8,346 bases of DNA, taken from an uncultured Geobacteraceae bacterium. GTDB taxonomy: Bacteria > Desulfobacterota > Desulfuromonadia > Desulfuromonadales > Geopsychrobacteraceae. Shown in pieces: positions 1 to 4,728 of the stretch. Position 1 is the first letter of the stretch. Each line of letters begins with the position of its first letter. A program made the position numbers and the translations under genes. The stretch spans positions 1 through 8,346 of the forward strand of contig CALFFB010000286.1 in NCBI GenBank assembly GCA_937958075.1. Reading direction: 5' to 3'. Under the pieces are notes generated by a model, which was given only the letters and a program-made list of their open reading frames with translations, had not been told where the DNA came from and searched no databases.

Positions 1-1
1 G

Positions 2-82
2 AAGGCATATGCCGACCAGCTTGCACATAGCGACCGTGTTGCTTGTGTACATATAGCAGAAGAATATGAAGTGGAGGAATAA
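2..82 (+). CDS. C-terminal end of an unidentified protein (partial)
   Basis: An open frame enters from the left edge (first full codon at base 2) and stops at TAA 80-82, leaving 26 visible residues that end in an acidic stretch (AEEYEVEE). It stops 3 bases before the ATG of the next gene, and the GGAGG that serves that gene lies inside its last codons, which is the usual packing of a co-transcribed phage operon. There is too little sequence to assign a family. The reading is supported by position and spacing only, so it could be a chance open frame. Confidence 0.5.
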   Translation, partial: KAYADQLAHSDRVACVHIAEEYEVEE

Positions 83-85
83 CGC

Positions 86-505
86 ATGAACAAGAAGGCT
101 CTACATTATTCAGCGGCCATCGGCGCTCTGAGGGTGCTCGGTAACTGGCTGCCCGATAAGTCCCGTAAGCAGACCAGATGCACCAACCTCGCCGTGGCGA
201 TGAACAAGATAGACCTCGGCAGAATCACAGCAGATGACGTTGAGCGTGGAGCGCAGGTGTTCCGAACAGTACGGGAATCGATGAACAGCATAGCCGATGA
301 GTCAGGCATGCCGCATGATGTGCTGCTGGTGGCGCTGGTGACGTTTCACTTGGATGAATTAGAGCCATTGCCGACATCAGTTAAGACCCGCCTCAGTTCA
401 CTGCTGGACTGCTGGCCGGAGTCATCAAGCTATGCCGCAACAAGGGCAGCACACAGGCTGTGGCAGAGGATGGATACAGAGATCACAATACTGGAGGTAG
501 CGTGA
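86..505 (+). CDS. Hypothetical phage protein, 139 aa
   Basis: I do not recognise this protein. The ATG at 86 is preceded by GGAGG at 73-77 at good spacing. The 139 residues look soluble and largely helical, with a basic N-terminal third (many K/R up to about residue 45), a central helical stretch around residues 50-95 and a C-terminal part containing a WPESSSYAATRAAHRLW segment. No signal peptide, membrane segment or metal motif is visible. Its stop (TGA 503-505) shares one base with the ATG of the next gene, so the two are probably translationally coupled. The position at the start of an early phage operon suggests an accessory or host-modifying role, but that is inference only. Confidence 0.72.
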   Translation: MNKKALHYSAAIGALRVLGNWLPDKSRKQTRCTNLAVAMNKIDLGRITADDVERGAQVFRTVRESMNSIADESGMPHDVLLVALVTFHLDELEPLPTSVKTRLSSLLDCWPESSSYAATRAAHRLWQRMDTEITILEVA

Positions 506-702
506 TGGGAGACATCATCAAGACTGCCTATGATGTTGATCATGTGCTCGAAGAAGCCAAGGGGGTGTACGATAAGGTGCTGGTTATTGGGTTTGACAAG
601 GAAGACGGAATGGATACAAGGGCCAGCTTCAATCTGAGCAAGAAGGACGCATTGTGGCTGATCGAGCACTTCAAGTACCAGATACTCAGCGGGGAGGTGT
701 AG
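505..702 (+). CDS. Small hypothetical phage protein, 65 aa
   Basis: I choose ATG 505 because it overlaps the previous stop by one base (TGATG) and has GGAGG at 493-497. An upstream ATG at 460 in the same frame would lie deep inside the preceding gene with no ribosome site. The 65-residue protein begins with a helical segment (DVDHVLEEAKGVYD), then a beta-like stretch KVLVIGFDKEDG and then NLSKKDALWLIEHFKYQIL. That layout (a short strand reporting a value, then a helix with a DALWLIEH-like motif) resembles small uncharacterised proteins common in phage early regions, but I cannot assign a function. It ends 2 bases before the next start. Confidence 0.7.
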   Translation: MGDIIKTAYDVDHVLEEAKGVYDKVLVIGFDKEDGMDTRASFNLSKKDALWLIEHFKYQILSGEV

Positions 703-704
703 GA

Positions 705-1178
705 ATGCAGGCAAAGAATCATAGGGCGACAGTTCTCGCGGCGACAGGGGTGACTCTTGGCGACGCCGACAACCAACCGAAGGAGATGATCCACTGCCCG
801 GAAGCGGCGGGAGACGATCCGCATAAGCGCCCTAACATGCTGAAGTCGAGCTGCGAAACACGACAGCGCGACCACCGTCTGCCAACGTGTTTTGGTGGAT
901 GTAATGCTGGGCAGAAACAGAAAAAGGTCGAGACGGAAAGGCCGCCTATTCAGGTGAAGGCAACATGTTTCCTGGCGCTGGCAGTTGCTGACCGAACCAT
1001 TGACGAGCTGGTTGAACTGGCCCGTTGTGAGTACGACACGGCGCGAGTCTACCGCGCTGAGTGGCGGCGGATGAATACCAACAAGAAGGTGAATGCGATA
1101 CGCTCCGCCATGAAGCATTTTTTGACAGAGTTGACATCCATCGAGGATGGTAGGAGGGATAAGGATGGAATTGACTGA
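705..1178 (+). CDS. Hypothetical phage protein with possible C-terminal helix-turn-helix, 157 aa
   Basis: ATG 705 is chosen because GGGGAGG (691-697) sits 7 bases upstream and only 2 bases separate it from the preceding stop; an in-frame ATG at 654 would overlap that gene by about 50 bases. The N-terminal half is hydrophilic and low in recognisable structure, with scattered Cys and His (including CFGGC near residues 62-66), which could bind a metal but match no zinc motif I know. The C-terminal half (about residues 83-140) is helical: a segment RTIDELVELARCEYDTARVY followed by an Arg-rich helix resembles the helix-turn-helix of small phage regulators. Function unknown; DNA binding is a guess. 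The stop overlaps the next small gene by 14 bases. Confidence 0.62.
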   Translation: MQAKNHRATVLAATGVTLGDADNQPKEMIHCPEAAGDDPHKRPNMLKSSCETRQRDHRLPTCFGGCNAGQKQKKVETERPPIQVKATCFLALAVADRTIDELVELARCEYDTARVYRAEWRRMNTNKKVNAIRSAMKHFLTELTSIEDGRRDKDGID

Positions 1179-1245
1179 TGCGATGTTTGTTTTTCTGTTT
1201 GTTGCCATTGCTGCTCTCGCCATGACGATCAAGGGGGGCCGATGA
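1165..1245 (+). CDS. 26-residue single-pass membrane microprotein
   Basis: A very short frame starts at ATG 1165 behind a good ribosome site (GGAGGG within 1153-1158) and ends at TGA 1243-1245, overlapping the exonuclease start in an ATGA junction. The product has a short acidic N-terminus (MELTD), a continuous hydrophobic stretch of about 16 residues (roughly residues 6-22, rich in F, V, A, I, L) and a basic tail KGGR. This is the pattern of a single membrane helix with the C-terminus in the cytoplasm. Start, ribosome site and coupling all agree, so I think it is real despite its size. The role is unknown; small phage membrane peptides include superinfection-exclusion and lysis-accessory factors, but nothing here points to one. 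Confidence 0.6.
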   Translation: MELTDAMFVFLFVAIAALAMTIKGGR

Positions 1246-2180
1246 ACTGTCGAAGACTGAAGAAGCCAAAGAAGCACCACGACTGGCTGGAGCTGCGCAA
1301 AAAGGGGCTGACCGGAACCGATATTGCGGCGATAGCTGGTGAGTCTCCCTATGAATCAGCCCTGTCTGTCTACGCCAACAAGCTGTCGATGCTGCCCCCA
1401 AAGGCCGAGAATGAGGCAATGGCTGTCGGGACATTCATGGAGGACCCGATTACAAGTCTATGGCTCAAACGAAACCCGGACGCCAAGGTCAGGAAGGTCC
1501 CCTACGTGCTGCAGCACCAGGACCATGACTGGATGCTGGGGAATATTGATCGACACATCATTGCCCCCTCGGAGGGGGTGCTTGAGATTAAGTGTGTTGG
1601 CCCCAATGCCATGCGCGGGTGGGGCTCTGAGGATGAGCCGAAGATACCGACACAATATCACCTGCAGGTCATGTGGTACCTGATGGTGTGCGGCCTGAGA
1701 GATTGCAGGATAGCCGCTCTCCTTGGGGGGACGCAGCTCATCGAACGTGTTGTGACCTACGACAAGGAGATGGCAGAGGCGATCATGGAGATTTCTCATC
1801 AGTTCTGGTTTGACCACATCAAGAAGGGCGTGCCCCCGGCCATTGATGACAGCCAGGCGACGACCACGGCCCTGAGCGGGATGTTCGCCAACCCGCAGGA
1901 GCGTGAGCTGGTGATCCCCAACCTGAGCCCATGGTTGCAGAGATACGATGTGGTCACGGCCAAGATCAAGGAGCTGGAGAAGGAGAAGGAGGGGATTACC
2001 AACAACCTCAAGGCGATGATTGGGGACCAATGCGTTGTGGCCTCCTGTCTTGATCGCTCCGTGAGCTGGAAGCCGACCACGACCAACCGGTTTGATACCA
2101 AGACGTTTAAGACAGATTATCCAGCTCTTTATGAGCGCTACACCAAACCGACCACAAGCCGCAGGCTGCTGGTCAAATAA
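1242..2180 (+). CDS. YqaJ-type (lambda-exonuclease-like) viral recombinase nuclease, 312 aa
   Basis: Members of this family are 5'-3' double-strand DNA exonucleases that produce 3' single-stranded tails for an annealase. The visible pattern is that of the PD-(D/E)XK YqaJ fold: the N-terminal box WLELRKKGLTGTDIAAIAG (residues 15-33) with SPYES after it; G63..E67 in AVGTFMEDPI; GNID with D103; LEIK with catalytic-type E115 and K117; and the downstream YHLQVMWYL (Q142). Residues about 235-262 form a Lys/Glu-rich coiled-coil-like helix, and the C-terminus is a basic KPTTSRR-type tail. The start overlaps the microprotein stop by ATGA, with AAGGGGGG upstream. RecT follows after 11 bases, the standard partner arrangement for single-strand-annealing recombination. 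The family call is firm; the exact substrate preference is inferred. Confidence 0.93.
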   Translation: MNCRRLKKPKKHHDWLELRKKGLTGTDIAAIAGESPYESALSVYANKLSMLPPKAENEAMAVGTFMEDPITSLWLKRNPDAKVRKVPYVLQHQDHDWMLGNIDRHIIAPSEGVLEIKCVGPNAMRGWGSEDEPKIPTQYHLQVMWYLMVCGLRDCRIAALLGGTQLIERVVTYDKEMAEAIMEISHQFWFDHIKKGVPPAIDDSQATTTALSGMFANPQERELVIPNLSPWLQRYDVVTAKIKELEKEKEGITNNLKAMIGDQCVVASCLDRSVSWKPTTTNRFDTKTFKTDYPALYERYTKPTTSRRLLVK

Positions 2181-2191
2181 AAGGAGAGAGT

Positions 2192-2986
2192 ATGAGCACA
2201 GACCTTAAAGGACGTTTGAAAGAAAAAGCAGGCGCCGTTGCCGAGCGCCCGAAAAACCTGGCAGATCAGATTATGGCCCTGGCACCGCAACTGGCCAAGG
2301 CGTTGCCGCGACACATGAGCTCTGAGCGGATGGCCCGCATTGCTCTGACCGAGTTTCGCAAGAACCCTGAGCTGGGCAAATGCACCCCCCACAGCCTGTT
2401 TGGAAGCCTCCTGACGGCCTCTCAGTTGGGCCTTGAACCTGGCCCCCTGGGGCACTGCTACCTGATCCCGTACAAGGGGCAGGTCAGCCTGCAGCTCGGA
2501 TACCGGGGCATGCTTGAGCTGGTTTCACGGTCCGACAAAGTGGATTCGGTCTATGCTTATGCGGTGTACAAGGGGGATGAATTTACCTACAAGCTGGGAA
2601 CCGACCCTCTAGTCGAGCATATCCCCGGAGCCAATACCGACGATGACGCCCTGATCGCTGTGTATGCCGTTGCCCATATCAAGGGCAGCACCATCCCACG
2701 CATTGAGGTGATGAACCGGAAGCAGGTCGATGCGATCCGGGCGAGGGCGCAGGCCCGTAGCAATGGCCCCTGGGTGACGGATTACGCAGAGATGGCCCGC
2801 AAGACGGTGCTCAAGAAGCTGTGTAAGACGTTGCCGCTGGCGGCTGAGATTGCCCTGAGCATCACCCAGGACGACACGATTCGTCCGTCGTTCGACAGCG
2901 AGGAGACGGCATCGATATTCGAGATAACCGGAGACGCGGAGCAGCAGGAGGCGGGGAAGGAGGAGAGCGGTGACGGCAAAGTATAA
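2192..2986 (+). CDS. recT: RecT-family single-strand annealing protein, 264 aa
   Basis: RecT proteins coat single-stranded DNA and promote annealing and strand invasion together with a partner exonuclease. The hallmark block is clear: QLGLEPGPLGHCYLIPYKG (from residue 78) followed by QLGYRGMLEL (to 110), and later GPWVTDYAEMARKTVLKKL (about 192-210), the conserved C-terminal core motif. Residues beyond about 235 form an acidic, low-complexity tail (many E, D, S, G), typical of this family. Length is normal for RecT (about 260-300). ATG 2192 has AAGGAGAGAG directly upstream. The end overlaps the next gene by 17 bases, and that gene's ribosome site GGAGGAG lies inside the recT tail. It forms a functional pair with the YqaJ nuclease upstream. 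Confidence 0.95.
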   Translation: MSTDLKGRLKEKAGAVAERPKNLADQIMALAPQLAKALPRHMSSERMARIALTEFRKNPELGKCTPHSLFGSLLTASQLGLEPGPLGHCYLIPYKGQVSLQLGYRGMLELVSRSDKVDSVYAYAVYKGDEFTYKLGTDPLVEHIPGANTDDDALIAVYAVAHIKGSTIPRIEVMNRKQVDAIRARAQARSNGPWVTDYAEMARKTVLKKLCKTLPLAAEIALSITQDDTIRPSFDSEETASIFEITGDAEQQEAGKEESGDGKV

Positions 2987-3344
2987 CAACGTCAAGCTGT
3001 GCGGACATGTTGTGGGGAACCCGAAGCTGATCGCCAAAAAGACCGGTGGGGTGTTTGTCGGGTCATTCCATATCAAGAGTCAGCCAAACCGGAAATACAA
3101 GCCATTGTTCATCCCCTGCATGTGTTTCCAGGATGAGCTGGCTGTCTATATCGCAGAGAACTACAAGGCCGGGTCATGGATACAGGTCAGCAAAGCAACT
3201 CTGACCCCGGACACCAGTCCTCGGGCGACCAGCAGCTCGGTGGCGCTGATCATCTGGGACATTGACGACGAGAGCATCGATCCGTCGATCCGCCGGACAG
3301 AGACTGAAGACGATGGCACGGGCGAGGAGTATATTGCCTATTAG
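2970..3344 (+). CDS. SSB-like OB-fold single-stranded DNA-binding protein, 124 aa
   Basis: GTG 2970 is preferred: AAGGAGGAGAG (2957-2967) is just upstream and no ATG fits. Residues 8-100 read like a small OB-fold: a first strand VKLCGHVVGNPKL, a turn with KTGGVFVGSFHI, an aromatic/Arg-rich loop NRKYKPLFIPCMCF, then AVYIAENYKAGSWIQVSKA, comparable to the 'G..v.v.G.l' strand of SSB. The C-terminus (about 105-124) is acidic, ending DDGTGEEYIAY; cellular SSB ends in an acidic tip with Pro-Phe, and here the PF is absent. Placement after the exonuclease and RecT supports a role protecting or presenting single strands. It could also be another OB-fold phage protein; SSB-like is an inference from strand pattern and context. 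Confidence 0.7.
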   Translation: MTAKYNNVKLCGHVVGNPKLIAKKTGGVFVGSFHIKSQPNRKYKPLFIPCMCFQDELAVYIAENYKAGSWIQVSKATLTPDTSPRATSSSVALIIWDIDDESIDPSIRRTETEDDGTGEEYIAY

Positions 3345-3356
3345 GAAGGAGGTGTT

Positions 3357-3536
3357 ATGGCAGTAAAGCAAAAGCGTGAGCAGGGCATTCATGCCAAGCG
3401 CAGGGTGATGACCTTCCGCGTAAATGAGCAGGATTTTTACGACATTGAGCAGTCGCGGCCACAGGATGTGGTGATGGCCGAGTTTCTGCGGACAGCTGTT
3501 TTAAGTTACATCAGGCGGCGGCGGAGGACATCATGA
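3357..3536 (+). CDS. Small ribbon-helix-helix-like DNA-binding protein (first of tandem pair), 59 aa
   Basis: This short gene has an excellent ribosome site (AAGGAGG, 3346-3352) before ATG 3357 and ends in an ATGA overlap with the next gene. A basic N-terminus (KQKREQGIHAKRR) leads into a strand-like VMTFRVNEQDF, then two helices (about residues 24-30 and 37-52) and a terminal run of five Arg. Strand followed by two helices in about 45 residues is the Arc/MetJ/CopG ribbon-helix-helix layout, where paired strands read the DNA major groove. The fold call comes from pattern and from similarity of layout to the following gene, not from a signature motif. Likely a transcriptional or copy-number regulator; target unknown, with the dyad at 3757-3769 an obvious candidate. 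Confidence 0.68.
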   Translation: MAVKQKREQGIHAKRRVMTFRVNEQDFYDIEQSRPQDVVMAEFLRTAVLSYIRRRRRTS

Positions 3537-3760
3537 GCAAGACAAAGAAGAAGGTGACACAGCCAAGGAAAGCAGCGCAGAAGACGGCCCACTTCAACGT
3601 CCGCGTGTCTGAGGAGGATCGGGAGACATTGCGGGCTGTTGGTGCCGAACTCGACATCCCGCCAGCCGTTCTGGTGCGCTACGCTATCAGAAAATACGTT
3701 GTGCATTGCAAAGACCTGAAGGCCAGAAACATTATCGAGTTTGACACCCAAGAAGGTTGA
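3533..3760 (+). CDS. Ribbon-helix-helix DNA-binding protein (second of tandem pair), 75 aa
   Basis: ATG 3533 overlaps the previous stop (ATGA), with GGAGGA just upstream. A Lys-rich N-terminus (about residues 1-20) precedes the strand HFNVRVSEED (22-31), helix ETLRAVGAELDI and helix PAVLVRYAIRKYVV (about 45-58), which is a convincing ribbon-helix-helix pattern with the classic 'strand, S/E-E-D cap, helix, turn, helix' spacing. The last about 15 residues form a short extension of no known motif. Together with the upstream gene it looks like a diverged duplicate or a heterodimer pair. Its stop codon sits inside a promoter/operator-like sequence at 3757-3786, suggesting that these proteins control the transcript that follows; that link is inferred. 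Confidence 0.8.
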   Translation: MSKTKKKVTQPRKAAQKTAHFNVRVSEEDRETLRAVGAELDIPPAVLVRYAIRKYVVHCKDLKARNIIEFDTQEG

Positions 3761-3786
3761 CAACGTCAAGCAAGGTGGCGTAAAGT
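3757..3786 (+). promoter_or_regulatory. Promoter-like sequence with operator dyad over the -35 box
   Basis: A perfect TTGACA (3757-3762), an 18-base spacer and TAAAGT (3781-3786, 4 of 6 to the -10 consensus) form a plausible sigma70-type promoter with a start near 3793. The -35 is also the left half of a dyad, TTGAC-AAC-GTCAA (3757-3769), an operator-like arrangement in which a bound repressor would block polymerase. The -35 overlaps the stop codon of the second ribbon-helix-helix gene, so the site sits at the exact end of the upstream coding block. The -10 is weak, so this is a prediction. Confidence 0.45.
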
Positions 3787-3792
3787 ACCAAA

Positions 3793-3911
3793 CGCAAGAC
3801 AATAGAAGAGCAATATCATGGAGCTAGGCAGAGCAGCCATGATCTGATATGGGCGGGAGCCGTCCAGAACGAAGCCCCGGAGATGTGCTGCCTCACGTCT
3901 CTGGGGTTTTT
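3793..3911 (+). ncRNA. Structured leader or small RNA with three hairpins (candidate)
   Basis: Between the ribbon-helix-helix genes and the initiator lie about 170 bases with no convincing gene. From the predicted start near 3793 the RNA would form three consecutive hairpins: ATCATGG/CCATGAT (3815-3821 with 3837-3843, with an alternative register ATATCA 3813-3818 / TGATAT 3845-3850), GGGCGG/CCGTCC (3851-3856 with 3860-3865, 3-base loop) and a 13-pair terminator stem (3875-3906) followed by T5. A promoter, serial stems and a terminal U-run within about 120 bases is what a small RNA, or an attenuated leader of the downstream replication operon, would look like. A 9-codon frame (ATG 3818 to TGA 3845-3847) overlaps the first stem. 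It matches no RNA family I recognise. Confidence 0.42.
3875..3911 (+). terminator. Rho-independent terminator between recombination and replication modules
   Basis: Arms CCCCGGAGATGTG (3875-3887) and CACGTCTCTGGGG (3894-3906) pair over all 13 positions with two G-U pairs, closing a 6-base loop CTGCCT, and are followed directly by TTTTT (3907-3911). It lies only 20 bases before the initiator start at 3931. Transcripts entering from the recombination module should stop here unless antitermination or read-through occurs. Confidence 0.85.
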
Positions 3912-3930
3912 CGTCTACAGGGAGGGTATC

Positions 3931-4728
3931 TTGAAGTGGTTTAAGCATGACTCAAACGCGATCCTTGATAGCAAGCTGAGGAAGCTCAAAAACAAATATG
4001 GGATGGAGGGCTATGGCCTTTACTGGTATTGCCTGGAGTGTATAGCCAGGACGGTGGAGCCACACAACCTGACATTTGTCCTGGAAGAGGACTCTGAGCT
4101 CATCTCTGTCGACACCGGAATACACTACGAAAGGGTCGAGGAGATGATGCGCTACATGGTGCAGCTCAACCTCTTTGAGCAGTCAGGGGGGATGATAACT
4201 TGTCTTAAAATGGCGCACCGAACAGACGAGTACACGCAAAAACTCATAAGAAAAAACGAGGAATTGCAGGCACTTGTAGACCATGACAGCTCCGGACAGT
4301 GTCCCGACAAACTCCGGACAAACTCCGGACAAACTCCCGACAGTGTCCCGACAGTGTCCCGACAAAGTCCGGACAGTGTCCCGACAAACTCCCGACAGTG
4401 TCCCGACAAAGTCCCTCCTATAAGAATAGAAGAGAATAGAAGAGATAAGAATAGAAGAGATAGAGATAAAAAAGAGACCCCTGGCAAATATGGAATTGCT
4501 GAAAACGTGGTGCTCACAACTGAGCAATACGACAAGTTGACGGAACAGCTGCAGGACAGTCGTGACGAGTTCATTGACCGGCTGTCGACGTATGACAAGA
4601 TCGACAAATACAAAAACCATTACCTGACGATCCTCAACTGGTGGAGGGCTGCCGGTAAACCGACGACGGTACAGGCCTCACCAAAGTCTGCCGTTGCGAA
4701 AAAAGACCCCTGGGCGGCCCTGTCATGA
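3931..4728 (+). CDS. Phage replication initiator (Lin1244/Lin1753-type N-terminal domain), 265 aa, carrying the origin
   Basis: I choose TTG 3931: GGGAGGG (3920-3926) is correctly spaced, and the product then begins MKWFKHDSNA, the normal family start. An in-frame ATG at 3883 would lie inside the terminator stem. Residues 1-105 form the winged-helix-type DUF4373 domain, with the hallmark KYGMEGYGLYWYCLE (22-36). Residues 121-161 are encoded by eleven 11-bp iterons and read as an 11-residue repeat (such as SGQTPDSVPTV). Residues about 164-183 are an Arg/Lys/Glu-rich linker encoded by a C-free A-rich tract. Residues about 190-240 form a C-terminal domain with LTTEQYDKL and NHYLTILNWW, as in phage replisome organisers. 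It likely binds the iterons and recruits the helicase whose gene overlaps its end by ATGA. The family is confident; mechanism is by analogy with lambda O. Confidence 0.87.
   Translation: MKWFKHDSNAILDSKLRKLKNKYGMEGYGLYWYCLECIARTVEPHNLTFVLEEDSELISVDTGIHYERVEEMMRYMVQLNLFEQSGGMITCLKMAHRTDEYTQKLIRKNEELQALVDHDSSGQCPDKLRTNSGQTPDSVPTVSRQSPDSVPTNSRQCPDKVPPIRIEENRRDKNRRDRDKKETPGKYGIAENVVLTTEQYDKLTEQLQDSRDEFIDRLSTYDKIDKYKNHYLTILNWWRAAGKPTTVQASPKSAVAKKDPWAALS
4291..4411 (+). repeat. Eleven 11-bp direct repeats (iterons) of a candidate replication origin
   Basis: Eleven uninterrupted units of exactly 11 bases start at 4291, 4302, 4313, 4324, 4335, 4346, 4357, 4368, 4379, 4390 and 4401; TCCC at 4412 begins a truncated twelfth. 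Consensus is TCC[C/G]GACA followed by GTG, AAC or AAG. TCC and GACA are invariant in all units; only base 4 and bases 9-11 vary. Eleven bases is close to one helical turn, so every site faces the same side of the DNA. GTG-type units followed by TCC also create a GACA-G-TGTC dyad at the junction. The array lies inside the initiator gene and directly abuts the A-rich tract at 4419, as iterons do in lambdoid origins. Confidence 0.88.
4419..4477 (+). other. A-rich, C-free tract next to the iterons: candidate DNA-unwinding element
   Basis: The 59 bases contain 36 A, 15 G, 8 T and no C on the plus strand, in contrast to the GC-rich sequence around. The motif GAATAGAAGAGA occurs three times (from 4424, 4434 and 4449), again with spacings (10 and 15) not all divisible by three. 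A purine-biased, AT-rich segment directly beside iterons matches the region that melts in the lambda origin. It encodes the charged linker of the initiator, so a simple charged-linker origin for the composition is the main alternative. Confidence 0.65.

Noticed and set aside
1122..1160. Two TTGACA boxes (1122, 1131) as an internal promoter
   Set aside because: No reasonable -10 box lies 16-19 bases downstream of either, and the sequence is inside a coding region with a strong ribosome site just after.
540..1280. Long minus-strand open frame of 246 codons
   Set aside because: It lies opposite three plus-strand genes that have good ribosome sites and coupled starts. Its own product is a basic, Leu/Ser/Arg-rich composition without domains, as expected from an antisense shadow.
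3883..3930. ATG at 3883 as initiator start
   Set aside because: The ATG is inside the terminator stem, has no ribosome site, and would add 16 residues not found before MKWFKHD in the family.
4291..4411. CRISPR-like array
   Set aside because: The repeats are 11 bp with no spacers between units, so no CRISPR architecture is present, and no cas genes occur.
4152..4620. Two minus-strand open frames across the iteron array
   Set aside because: They arise because a 33-base cycle of the repeats has no stop codons in several frames. The products are Ser/Thr/Gly repeats (such as VGTLSG) with no ribosome site or family.
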